This document shows positions 9,145 to 17,239 of a DNA stretch of 64,000 nucleotides, in pieces. Below the pieces are notes generated by a model, which saw only the letters and a list, made by a program, of their open reading frames with translations, did not search any database and had not been told where the DNA came from. Positions within the stretch are counted from its first letter, which is position 1. Every line of letters begins with the position of its first letter. Origin of the DNA: Oscillospiraceae bacterium (GTDB lineage: Bacteria > Bacillota > Clostridia > Oscillospirales > SIG627). The stretch spans positions 136,236 through 200,235 of the forward strand of contig JAYFRN010000006.1 of assembly GCA_034925865.1 (NCBI GenBank), written 5' to 3'. A program made the position numbers and the translations under genes.

Positions 9145-9185
9145 GCCCCTGATGGTTGTCTATATAAGACCAAACCATCAGGGGC
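9145..9185 (-). terminator. Hairpin terminator after tail tube gene
   Basis: Perfect 13-base arms (9145-9157 and 9173-9185) around a 15-base loop that can pair internally, followed by TTTT on the minus strand. It would reduce transcription from sheath/tube into the chaperone and tape measure genes, fitting the need for far more tube than tape measure. Confidence 0.75.
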
Positions 9186-9197
9186 AAGTCACTGTGA

Positions 9198-9674
9198 TTA
9201 TTGCATCCCTGCGAGAATTACAAAGGTTTCAGGCATCTTGAAGTCCTCAAAGGTGAAATCTATGTCTTCATCAAGGTATTCACCGTCAGCATCAAATTTG
9301 GACAGGATACCACCGTCAGTATTACAGTCAACAAACACAAGGGTCTGTCTTCCTGCTGCACTTGTTGGATCATCATTTGTAACCTGAATTTCAAAGTAAA
9401 TATCTTCACCGGTGTCTTTGTATCTCAAAAGGAGTTGACGGAAGATGCTTTGATTGTAGTGGGCAGTTGCAGAGCCGCTGCCTTTCCAGCTAGTTGCTTT
9501 ATTACCCGTTCCTGTTTTACCAAGAATCGGAACTTCGGTTTTTTTCTTTTCAAACTTTGCTTCAAAGTTTATCATTTGCATGAAATTATATCTGTTACCT
9601 TCAATAGTAACAAAACATTCGGCAAGCTTTGCAGAAATTGCATCCTTGCCTTTCATCACAACATTATTTAGCAT
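9198..9674 (-). CDS. Tail tube protein (XkdM family)
   Basis: 158 residues. It matches the XkdM/YqbM core tube family: internal RYNFMQMINFEAKFEKKK, then GKTGTGNKATSWKGSGSAT, a stretch strongly conserved in PBSX-like tubes, and an acidic C-terminus with DIDFTFEDFKMPETF. Start ATG at 9674 follows AAAGGGGGTG. Immediately downstream of the sheath gene, the normal sheath-tube order. Forms the inner tube of the contractile tail. Confidence 0.92.
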   Translation of the reverse strand: MLNNVVMKGKDAISAKLAECFVTIEGNRYNFMQMINFEAKFEKKKTEVPILGKTGTGNKATSWKGSGSATAHYNQSIFRQLLLRYKDTGEDIYFEIQVTNDDPTSAAGRQTLVFVDCNTDGGILSKFDADGEYLDEDIDFTFEDFKMPETFVILAGMQ

Positions 9675-9692
9675 TGATTGTCACCCCCTTTC

Positions 9693-10991
9693 TTACTGCA
9701 CAATGCAGGTCATGTAAAGCTGAACCATGCTGTTCACAATTGTGACAACATCATTCACCACAACAGACTGCTTTGTATCACCCTGTGCAACCACAACGCT
9801 TGAATCATCAAAGTTTTCAATAGCTCTGATTTCTTCGAGCTGTTCATGATGCTTTACAATATCTGCCCAAAGGCTGATTCTGCCTGATGCATCGTTTGGA
9901 ACAACACCAAGATATTTGGTGTTAAACAATGTTGCAATGTCATTTGCAATTTGATCAATCACCCTGATGGTCTGATTATCCTTGAAGATGCTACCTTTAT
10001 CCGCTGTGGTAGTGACCAAAGTGTTAATATCTTTTAGAACACGAACACTGTCCCCGACCTTGTGAAAGAGAAATTTACCTACCTGAATCGCAGCTTCAAG
10101 TTGTGACTGTGTGTAAACCGTATCAATGGTGTATTCACCATTATATAGCTTATTGGTCAGGGATTTATTGATTGCACATCCTGCCAGGACACCTGCAACC
10201 CAATATACACATTCTGTTCCAGTATTATTTTCAACAGAAGCAACACCTTCATAATCAGCCGTTGTATACTGGTGAAGAACACACTGAAATTTAATGCCGA
10301 GTTCATCACGCATACGCTTTGTGTAATTGTAATACAGCCCTTTGGTTGTGCTATCACTGGTATCAGAAACAAGCACATTGAAGGACACCGATTCTAGAGC
10401 AGCAAGAGCAGTTGAATGATTTGCACCAGTCACAGTTGCATCAGCACCACCAGTAAGTGCAGTTCCTGCTGTGACAGTGAACGCAACAGCCGATTTCCAA
10501 ACAACCAAATCATTATCTGCAAGTGCATCTGTTTTTCCACTTGTCAATACCGTCTGACTATCGACAAGGACAGAATCTACATATGTTTTTACATCAGATT
10601 TGGTTGCATCATCAACATTGGTGCTGATGACAATATCAATGTCATTTCCTCTTGTACCTGCATATTTGGCATCACAGAGTGTGCAAGATGCCTTTGTCCC
10701 TGCGCCAAGTCTGTAAACAAACACCTTGATTGCATTCATGAAAATTTCACGTAAAGGCTTCATTTCATCATTCATGTAATCATATCCAAATAGCTTGAAG
10801 CAGTTGGTTTGGAAATCGCTCTTTGCAACAGAAATGACAGCACCTTCCTGACCCCACTTTAATTGCATAGGTATTGCAACAATGCCACGGTCAGAAAGTT
10901 CTGCACTTGCGCTTGTCGCACTTATGACATTTATATAAGAACCAGGTAGGATTTTATTTTGTGTAACGAAAGTTCCACCACCTAATGCCAT
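9693..10991 (-). CDS. Tail sheath protein (XkdK family)
   Basis: 432 residues. N-terminus LGGGTFVTQNKILPGSYIN is the typical start of XkdK-type sheath proteins; it continues with RGIVAIPMQLKWG. C-terminal region contains NDIATLFNTKYLGVVPNDASGR and ends in MVQLYMTCIVQ, also conserved in this family. Start ATG follows GGTGAAC. The internal 160-residue Ala/Thr-rich part is the variable outer domain. Contractile sheath subunit. Confidence 0.94.
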   Translation of the reverse strand: MALGGGTFVTQNKILPGSYINVISATSASAELSDRGIVAIPMQLKWGQEGAVISVAKSDFQTNCFKLFGYDYMNDEMKPLREIFMNAIKVFVYRLGAGTKASCTLCDAKYAGTRGNDIDIVISTNVDDATKSDVKTYVDSVLVDSQTVLTSGKTDALADNDLVVWKSAVAFTVTAGTALTGGADATVTGANHSTALAALESVSFNVLVSDTSDSTTKGLYYNYTKRMRDELGIKFQCVLHQYTTADYEGVASVENNTGTECVYWVAGVLAGCAINKSLTNKLYNGEYTIDTVYTQSQLEAAIQVGKFLFHKVGDSVRVLKDINTLVTTTADKGSIFKDNQTIRVIDQIANDIATLFNTKYLGVVPNDASGRISLWADIVKHHEQLEEIRAIENFDDSSVVVAQGDTKQSVVVNDVVTIVNSMVQLYMTCIVQ

Positions 10992-10992
10992 T

Positions 10993-11199
10993 TTAGTTCA
11001 CCTTACCTTTCAGATATGTTTCAATAGTTTCATCCACTTCTGCAAGTGAATATTCTTTATCATCATCCAAAAGTGCATTTACAAGGTCAATCCTGTCCTT
11101 GTACCTTTTGGATGAAGCAATTTGCTTTTTTGAAAACTTAATTTCAAAAGTCTGTTCAACTTTTTCAGCGTTTTCAACTTTGTCTGTATCTTTTGCCAT
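10993..11199 (-). CDS. Small phage protein preceding tail sheath
   Basis: 68 residues, highly charged, one base before the sheath gene start codon region. The segment TFEIKFSKKQIASSKRYKDR followed by DLVNALLDDDKEYSL is the usual small protein found at this point in Firmicutes myoviruses with XkdK sheaths. Function unknown; its place suggests an assembly or connector role. Start ATG at 11199 has AAAGGATGA upstream. Confidence 0.75.
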   Translation of the reverse strand: MAKDTDKVENAEKVEQTFEIKFSKKQIASSKRYKDRIDLVNALLDDDKEYSLAEVDETIETYLKGKVN

Positions 11200-11207
11200 A
11201 GTTTATA

Positions 11208-11633
11208 TCATCCTTTCACATCAACATTTGGCTTTGACATTTCACCCATCAGGGTCGAATCTTCGACTTTGTAAACAAACATATCATAATTCACAAAGAA
11301 ATTCAGGATACCATCAACTGTCTCACCATGCATTTTTGTACCACGAACCAAATCACTTTCAACAGTGATGCATTCCATTGCAAGAAATAAAGCTTCAAGT
11401 ACCTGGTTACATTCTGACTTTGGTTCTTTAGATGAAGGGAAATACTGAATGCAAAACAAATTATTTCTGAAGTATCGCTTGCCCAACACCTGTGTGTTAA
11501 TGGGGTTGATGCACGAAATAAAAAAGCAGGGTTCTTTCAAATCCTGCTTTTTTATTTCTGTGTAAATTTCTTTATCATCACCGAATGTTTCATTGATTTT
11601 TATACTTACTGCATCAATAATCTCATTAATCAT
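11208..11633 (-). CDS. Phage tail terminator-like protein (XkdJ/YqbJ position)
   Basis: About 141 residues. The start ATG at 11633 overlaps the stop of the upstream gene as ATGA and lies nine bases after GGGGGA; an ATG nine bases earlier is too close to that site. Sequence has an N-terminal helix (MINEIIDAVSIKINETFGDD), then beta strands with PCFFISCINP and NLFCIQYFP, a layout of tail terminator / neck proteins of this phage type. Sits between the gp10-like gene and the sheath, as expected. Confidence 0.75.
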   Translation of the reverse strand: MINEIIDAVSIKINETFGDDKEIYTEIKKQDLKEPCFFISCINPINTQVLGKRYFRNNLFCIQYFPSSKEPKSECNQVLEALFLAMECITVESDLVRGTKMHGETVDGILNFFVNYDMFVYKVEDSTLMGEMSKPNVDVKG

Positions 11634-12121
11634 TTGAAGCATTCCCCCATATATTTTTTCAATTTATTTTCAATTACTCTCGGTGCATCAGCTTCAAGTT
11701 CTTGCTCTGAAATAGTCAGCATGAAGCGACCTTCAACCCATCCTTTATGATTAGATGTCCTGTGACCAAATTCAACATAGGAAGCGTAATTGACAGGATT
11801 TATAATTTCTACCTGATAGGTGTCACCAACTTTTTGAATTTTAAGCGATTCAGCATAGGCAACAGCATCAGATGATCCACCACTTGTTGTTTCGGCTTCA
11901 GTTTTTGCTGTCCATCCACGCCTTAATGTACCGCCTTTCTTGCCAGTGCTTTTAGGGTAATCACCTACAGGGGTTCTTTTAATAACCTTTGCCAGTAATC
12001 TTGCCGCAAGTTCTTTGACACAGGAAGTTATAAACTGTTCAGCTTGGTTATCACGCAACTGTTCAAGCTGTTTTCTGAATGCATCAAGTTGTCTTATATC
12101 TACTTTGACATTCTTACCCAT
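11630..12121 (-). CDS. HK97 gp10-like neck protein (XkdI family)
   Basis: 163 residues starting at ATG 12121, whose A is shared with the preceding TGA stop. It contains LAARLLAKVIKRTPVGDYP near residue 45, GTLRRGW near 68, and YASYVEFGHRTSNHKGWVEG near 113, the hallmark motifs of the HK97 gp10 / XkdI family. These proteins form part of the neck between head connector and tail. Translational coupling to both neighbours. Confidence 0.9.
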   Translation of the reverse strand: MGKNVKVDIRQLDAFRKQLEQLRDNQAEQFITSCVKELAARLLAKVIKRTPVGDYPKSTGKKGGTLRRGWTAKTEAETTSGGSSDAVAYAESLKIQKVGDTYQVEIINPVNYASYVEFGHRTSNHKGWVEGRFMLTISEQELEADAPRVIENKLKKYMGECFK

Positions 12122-12480
12122 CACGCCCACCCATCAAACAGTTCAAGTATTATTTCTTGATGTGAGCTGAACACACCAGGCTTTCCACTGTTTTTGAATT
12201 CAAGCGTTCTGCTCTGATGCAGAACAATTAACTTCGATCCAGGCTTCACTATAATTTCAGGTGCAATGAACAATTTCACAATCTGTGATACCATTTCAGC
12301 ACTTATGGTTTCGGTATTGCTTTTCAATGTAGAATATGATAATTTACAGGGTTGATTTTGTAGAACAGTGACTTCCTCTTTAGCAGTGGATTTATTTGCT
12401 TTTGTATAAGATTTGTATTCCACTATGTCACATGTATCTTGGTATTGCGATTCAATAGCTTTTCTTGCAGCACTTACCAT
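12121..12480 (-). CDS. Head-tail joining protein (XkdH/YqbH-like)
   Basis: 119 residues, mostly beta structure, with DTCDIVEYKSYTKANKSTAKEEV near residue 14 and KLIVLHQSRTLEFKNSGKPG near 83. This is the pattern of minor head-tail stoppers in PBSX-like phages. The gene overlaps its upstream neighbour by seven bases and its downstream neighbour by one. Start ATG at 12480 has GGCGG upstream. Confidence 0.75.
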   Translation of the reverse strand: MVSAARKAIESQYQDTCDIVEYKSYTKANKSTAKEEVTVLQNQPCKLSYSTLKSNTETISAEMVSQIVKLFIAPEIIVKPGSKLIVLHQSRTLEFKNSGKPGVFSSHQEIILELFDGWA

Positions 12481-12938
12481 TTCAACCGCCTATATTGCAC
12501 AAATTCACTTTTACCGTTCTGCATCAGATAAGCAATAAGCAAATCAAGCCGCTGTTCCGGCGTTTTACTGCCATCACCAAAAGAAACGCTTGTGTCACCT
12601 TCCTGAATTTGCTTCACCGCTGCATCCAAATTTAAAGTAAACCCTTGTAATTGCCCGCTACTTTTCTTTGAAAATAAGAATTCACCGCATACCATATCAA
12701 TTACTGTGTTAAATAATTCATTAGGAATTGAAGTAATATTACATGAATTTTTAATATTATTTTCAATTTTCTGAATTGAAAAGCTAAGTACCCAACTGTC
12801 ACCTTCATTAACAACATAGCCAAAATAATCCAGCCTTAACAGAACATCGGCAAAAACTTGTTCTGTAAGGCTGGAAGTAGGCATAACAGTAATGATGTTG
12901 TTAAGAACTATCTGCTGTATAGAATTAAGTTCGGACAT
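12474..12938 (-). CDS. Head-tail connector protein (YqbG-like)
   Basis: 154 residues, helical in the first half (NSIQQIVLNNIITVMP, VLLRLDYFGYVVNEGD) with the C-terminal LDLLIAYLMQNGKSEFVQYRRLKW. Position right after the major capsid gene and size match the connector/adaptor that binds the portal ring. Start ATG at 12938 after AAAGGGTGATG. The assignment rests partly on position. Confidence 0.75.
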   Translation of the reverse strand: MSELNSIQQIVLNNIITVMPTSSLTEQVFADVLLRLDYFGYVVNEGDSWVLSFSIQKIENNIKNSCNITSIPNELFNTVIDMVCGEFLFSKKSSGQLQGFTLNLDAAVKQIQEGDTSVSFGDGSKTPEQRLDLLIAYLMQNGKSEFVQYRRLKW

Positions 12939-12958
12939 ACATCATCACCCTTTCTTCA

Positions 12959-14335
12959 TTATCCTCTTGAAATGATTCTTGCAACAGCAATGGACTTGTG
13001 GTCAATGTATTCACCGTTTCCGTCATTGACCAATGTCCAGTTCGCGCCATCTTCAAGTTCAGCATCTGTCGGGGAATTGGATGCCATGCTTGTTTTGGTG
13101 AAGCTGATACCAAACGGTGCAAACACCTTGCGCTGTCTGCTGTAAAGTGTGTCCTGACCACCGTTTGTTTTCGGATCACGGTTCATTTCATACGGAACTT
13201 CCGCACCGATATCCTCAAAGTCAAAAGCACCTTCGCCAAATACATATGTTGTATAAGTATCGGCATAAGTTGCTTCTGCACCTGCAGTGTTGGTTGTTGC
13301 AGCAGCAGTGAGTGTTCCGCCTGCGGTCTTTGTTACAGACAACACAGGGATGCCACCAATACCATTGGTCACCTGTGTGAGAGTAATAACACCAGCCGAG
13401 TTGGTAACCGTGAACTTACCGCTGTACTGTGCCGCAAGCAATGCTTTTAGAGCTGTCGCATCCGCTATGACATCCGCACCTGCTGCCCACTGCTTTGCGC
13501 CGGGGGCAGAAGCAACACATTCATAAGTTTCATCGTCGATCTGTATCTTATCACCTGCAACAGCTTTTGCCGATATCGTGATTTTATAAACGCCCTGCGT
13601 TCCTGCATCAGACTGCACAGAACCGAAAGGCATACCATCATCAATAAGCACAACACGACCATTCCAAGTTGCAAGAGAAAGCTGTCTTTCAATGCCTTCT
13701 GCATCAGTGTAAGTCATATAAGAAAGAAGTTTCAGATTTTCAAGATTGGTCGCAACCGCGCTGTGCATGATGCAAAGACCATACTTCGCTTTCTTATCAC
13801 CGCTTGCCTTCTGAATAGCAGTGTTTAACGTACCTGCAGCAACAGAGCTAACCGTTGCACCTGTTATGTCATAGGTGTGACCATTGACAAATTTCAGATT
13901 TTCTGCACCAGTCATGCGGAAAATACCTTTCAATATAGAAAGCAAGATGCTCTGGTCTATGTCATCCCAATATTCAGCAACCTGTTTTGCGACATGAGAT
14001 ATGAAACCAGCACCGCCTGTCACATCTTCAGAAAAGTCTTTTTCTGTCCAGGCTTTTGCTCTACCGATAACAACAACGCCCCTTTCATAAGTGGTTGTTC
14101 CGGTGGAAGTAATGTCTGTGCTACCGTCATAATTTAACGGTGTGCCGCCGATTCTGCCATACATGGGGATAGTAGCGTACACAACACCAGTCTGACCATT
14201 GAAGGCACCTCGAATCTGACTGTTTGGCTGTAACGCTTTGGATTTAATAAGTTCAGTTCTTTTCTTTTTCGGAATTGTATCAATATACTTACCGAAAGCA
14301 TTCGGGTTAAATGTTTTACTATCGAATTTCGACAT
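12959..14335 (-). CDS. Major capsid protein with inserted domain
   Basis: 458 residues. N- and C-terminal parts look like the coat protein of PBSX/skin-type Clostridial phages (FNPNAFGKYIDTIPKKKRTE near the start; KVFAPFGISFTKTSMA near residue 410). Between about residues 245 and 350 lies an Ala/Thr-rich beta domain (YKITISAKAVAGDKIQIDDE to SVTKTAGGTLTAAATTN) that interrupts the coat fold and whose DNA is visibly richer in G+C than the flanks. It is likely a surface decoration or insertion domain. Start ATG follows GAAAGGATG. Scaffold gene upstream, connectors downstream. Confidence 0.88.
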   Translation of the reverse strand: MSKFDSKTFNPNAFGKYIDTIPKKKRTELIKSKALQPNSQIRGAFNGQTGVVYATIPMYGRIGGTPLNYDGSTDITSTGTTTYERGVVVIGRAKAWTEKDFSEDVTGGAGFISHVAKQVAEYWDDIDQSILLSILKGIFRMTGAENLKFVNGHTYDITGATVSSVAAGTLNTAIQKASGDKKAKYGLCIMHSAVATNLENLKLLSYMTYTDAEGIERQLSLATWNGRVVLIDDGMPFGSVQSDAGTQGVYKITISAKAVAGDKIQIDDETYECVASAPGAKQWAAGADVIADATALKALLAAQYSGKFTVTNSAGVITLTQVTNGIGGIPVLSVTKTAGGTLTAAATTNTAGAEATYADTYTTYVFGEGAFDFEDIGAEVPYEMNRDPKTNGGQDTLYSRQRKVFAPFGISFTKTSMASNSPTDAELEDGANWTLVNDGNGEYIDHKSIAVARIISRG

Positions 14336-14361
14336 GAAAATTCATCCTTTCATTTTTAAAA

Positions 14362-14991
14362 TTAAATATTGGCATCAGGGTTTTGTTCCATATAAGCAGC
14401 AAGTTCTTCGTAACTCATTTTGGAAGTGTCAGCCTTGCCATCAGGATCTTCTTTGCCTGTTTCGCCCGGAACAGCACCCTTAATTTTTGTTTGCTTTGTT
14501 TCTGCTGTGAAAAGCATTTTGGAATCCTCTGCACCCTGAAGAGCCTTAATTTTATCGGAAAGACCTTTGACTGAGCCATCTTCGGCAAGTTCAATCTTTT
14601 CAGTATCACCAAGGTCTAGAAGTGCTTTGACTGCTTTTACATTAACAACCTTTGCAGCCGTTAATGCAGCAGTAACAGCAGCATCCACTTTTAATTGCTT
14701 TAATTCAGCAGCATGTGTTTTATCTTTCGTTACGTTGTCGGCTTGCAAAGCAGAAATCTGCTGTTTCAAACCTTCAATGTCACCTGTGGAATTTTTGAGT
14801 GTTTCAAGCTGACCATCCCTTTCAGTTACCTGACTTTTCAGGGTGGTGTTCTCTGTTTCAGCATTTTTCAATTTTGTCTGAACAGTTTCCAGATCACTTT
14901 TCGCCTTGCCAATATCCTGACTGTTTTCATCAAGAATGCTATCAACCTGTTCCTTCGTCAATCCCATGTCCTCTAAAAATTTGCGTTTCAT
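14362..14991 (-). CDS. Phage scaffolding protein (minor structural GP20 family)
   Basis: 209 residues from ATG 14991, which has GAAAGGA at proper spacing; an ATG 18 bases upstream is inside that site and less likely. N-terminus MKRKFLEDMGLTKEQVDSIL then a long coiled coil (residues 25-110) and a short C-terminal segment with LFTAETKQTKIKGAVPG. This is the family layout of GP20/scaffold proteins preceding capsid genes. Guides procapsid assembly and leaves before packaging. Confidence 0.92.
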   Translation of the reverse strand: MKRKFLEDMGLTKEQVDSILDENSQDIGKAKSDLETVQTKLKNAETENTTLKSQVTERDGQLETLKNSTGDIEGLKQQISALQADNVTKDKTHAAELKQLKVDAAVTAALTAAKVVNVKAVKALLDLGDTEKIELAEDGSVKGLSDKIKALQGAEDSKMLFTAETKQTKIKGAVPGETGKEDPDGKADTSKMSYEELAAYMEQNPDANI

Positions 14992-15089
14992 GATATAAAA
15001 TCCTTTCATCTTCGCTTTGTTTTCGGGGGTCGCATCCCCTGATTAGTGTCTTTTTTCGACTTCCACCAGGTCAATTTTTGTATGAAAAA

Positions 15090-15110
15090 GCACCCTGTAA
15101 TTCAGGGTGC
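15090..15110 (-). terminator. Intrinsic terminator before scaffold gene
   Basis: GCACCCTG / CAGGGTGC eight-base stem with a five-base loop, followed by TTTTT on the minus strand. It separates portal/minor-head transcription from the scaffold-capsid block. Confidence 0.75.
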
Positions 15111-15134
15111 TTCAATCAATATAGTTTATTACTG

Positions 15135-15299
15135 TCAATAGTCGCTGTCATCATCAGGATAATTCATTACATAAGGCTTTTTGCTGTTTATGCAATCTTG
15201 AAGAATTTGCTTTATTTCTTCATCAGTCTTGCTTCTCACAATAGATATAGGAAAGCCTTCACCGAACATTTCAACATATTGTTCTAACAACTTTTCCAT
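15135..15299 (-). CDS. Small conserved-looking phage protein
   Basis: 54 residues, ATG at 15299 eight bases after AAAGGA. Reads MEKLLEQYVEMFGEGFPISI then TDEEIKQILQDCI and an acidic tail DDDSDY. Short proteins with a FP-I-V-R and DEEI helix pattern are frequent between minor head and scaffold genes of Firmicutes phages. Function unknown. Spacing, codon use and ribosome site support a real gene. Confidence 0.7.
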   Translation of the reverse strand: MEKLLEQYVEMFGEGFPISIVRSKTDEEIKQILQDCINSKKPYVMNYPDDDSDY

Positions 15300-15313
15300 A
15301 TGCATCATCCTTT

Positions 15314-17239
15314 CTATTTCAACATTTCTTTAAGCATATCACAAAATACGCCATACGATTTTGGAAGATACTTTTTTATTGCATCTAGGCTTGTTGGTGC
15401 TGACATTGTGGAATCAAACATTTCAGCAAAAGCTTCTGCTGCAAGACCGTCTGCCAAACCATTGTATGTTCTCTTTGACCAATAATCCCCTGAATGCCCA
15501 AATCCAAGGTTGATTTTATGAAGTGTCGCACCATCTATAATGTCAGATAAATCAGCCCTTGCAATTCCTTTGGCAATGTCAGCATCAATTTGTTTTTCCA
15601 ATGCCTTATATGCAATTGATTTTGAATAGACTGGTTTGCTTAACCATCTACCATATCTTTGATAAAACTGCCAATTAGAATCTGAAATAAACCCTTTACT
15701 GTATAACCAAGAATAATCTTTCTCATGTACTTTGAAATCTGCTTTCATCTGATTGTCAAGTGCAGATACCATGTCGTCGATTTCTTGTTTAATTGTCTGT
15801 GGAAATACACCACCATTATATGCAGAAGAAAAATGTCTTACGCCATATATAGGATTGTTGATTTTTCCACATGCAATGTTATCTATTGCATGACCTGATT
15901 CATGAAAACTTGTTTGATAAGGTGCTGACCATGTACTGCCTTTCGCATCTACAGCACCGTTTACATAAATTTGCGAACCGCTGCAGTGCTCTGTGCCTGA
16001 TGTATATGCTGCATCACCAACTTGTATTTGTGATTCATATTTTTGCCAAACTTTTGCAGCATTTGAATCAGAACAGTCAACCACCATTTGGTGCATGTCA
16101 TCATAGTGACTTGTTCCAAACTTCTGTGCTATTTCACAATTGTAATCAACAGGATATTGGTTACTTTTTATAGTATCATCTTTTTCAATTTTTGTCAATC
16201 CATCCTTTGAACCGCCTTCCTTGAAGGTCTTTTTCCATTCAGGATATTTCAGTTTACTGTCCACATAGTAAGTCTTGCCATCCGCATCTTTTGCAGCTCT
16301 CTCTGTGAAGTTATCATCAAAATAAGGTGCTGTGGTTGATCTGCACCATGGGTGAAAAGGGGGAGCAGTGACACCTGGTTCATAATCTTTCATGGGGAAC
16401 ACCTGACCATCCATCTGCTGACAAATTTCAGAAGTATGCGAATCAAGTGTTGCAACAATTTCGAAATGTTCAACATCCAGTTCATTGAAAGCATCTTTTT
16501 GTGACTGACTATTGAAATAAGCGGATTCTGTCATCACAAGCCTTCCTGCCTGATTTTTAGATACCCCCATTTTCTTTGCAATTGTTTTTATTGCATCATC
16601 CGGGGATTTCCCAAGCATAATGGTCTGTGATAGCTGTGTATGAACTTCGTTTATAAGACTGGTCTTGTTCGACCATATCCGTTCACTGAAATTTCTTTTA
16701 TCAGTTGCCCATAGTTTTGAAATTAACTTTTCAAGTGCTGAATCATCAATTGATGCAATATCCCAGCCAACACTGAAACCCTTTTGAATCTCATATGCGG
16801 TATGATAATATGTATCAAGATAATTTTTTTTCAGAAGATGATCAATGGCATCTGTCTGACCCCCAAACAATTTTTCAACTGTCTGCTGTGTTTGCAGTTT
16901 TAAAGCTTCAAGCCGTGAAACATGAAACCTTGCAGAGGCGTTTTCAAGCTGCTGCATCCAAGCTGTATCTAGGGCATTCTGTTCGCCATATTTAATATAG
17001 TCTTTTACATCCCACCTGAATTCAGCAAGTTCTTTTGTTGTAAGTAACTGTCTTGCTTCTGCCATGCTGATATTATTGTTCTTCGCAAAACGTGTATACC
17101 ATGTAGAAATTTGTTGTTCAATGGCTTTCTGTGCAGCCATATATTGTTCTTCAATGGTAGCAAATGATTCAACAGCGTTCTTATTGGATGCTGCTTCTAG
17201 CTGTTCAAAGCGCATTTTCCAATAAGCACTATTCTTCAT
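15314..17239 (-). CDS. Phage minor head protein (Mu F / SPP1 gp7 type) with C-terminal zincin-like domain
   Basis: 641 residues. First ~340: minor head domain, with long helices, NQAGRLVMTESAYFNSQSQK near 230 and FPMKDYEPGVTAPPFHPWCR near 287, typical of the Mu gpF/SPP1 gp7 family that enters or lines the head. Residues ~370-641 are an extra domain with HESGH near 453 and a downstream AAEAFAEMFDSTM near 604, the arrangement of an HExxH zinc metallopeptidase with a third Glu ligand. Such extra domains on head proteins are often effectors carried in with DNA. Start ATG has GGCGGTGG upstream and overlaps the portal gene. Confidence 0.85.
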   Translation of the reverse strand: MKNSAYWKMRFEQLEAASNKNAVESFATIEEQYMAAQKAIEQQISTWYTRFAKNNNISMAEARQLLTTKELAEFRWDVKDYIKYGEQNALDTAWMQQLENASARFHVSRLEALKLQTQQTVEKLFGGQTDAIDHLLKKNYLDTYYHTAYEIQKGFSVGWDIASIDDSALEKLISKLWATDKRNFSERIWSNKTSLINEVHTQLSQTIMLGKSPDDAIKTIAKKMGVSKNQAGRLVMTESAYFNSQSQKDAFNELDVEHFEIVATLDSHTSEICQQMDGQVFPMKDYEPGVTAPPFHPWCRSTTAPYFDDNFTERAAKDADGKTYYVDSKLKYPEWKKTFKEGGSKDGLTKIEKDDTIKSNQYPVDYNCEIAQKFGTSHYDDMHQMVVDCSDSNAAKVWQKYESQIQVGDAAYTSGTEHCSGSQIYVNGAVDAKGSTWSAPYQTSFHESGHAIDNIACGKINNPIYGVRHFSSAYNGGVFPQTIKQEIDDMVSALDNQMKADFKVHEKDYSWLYSKGFISDSNWQFYQRYGRWLSKPVYSKSIAYKALEKQIDADIAKGIARADLSDIIDGATLHKINLGFGHSGDYWSKRTYNGLADGLAAEAFAEMFDSTMSAPTSLDAIKKYLPKSYGVFCDMLKEMLK

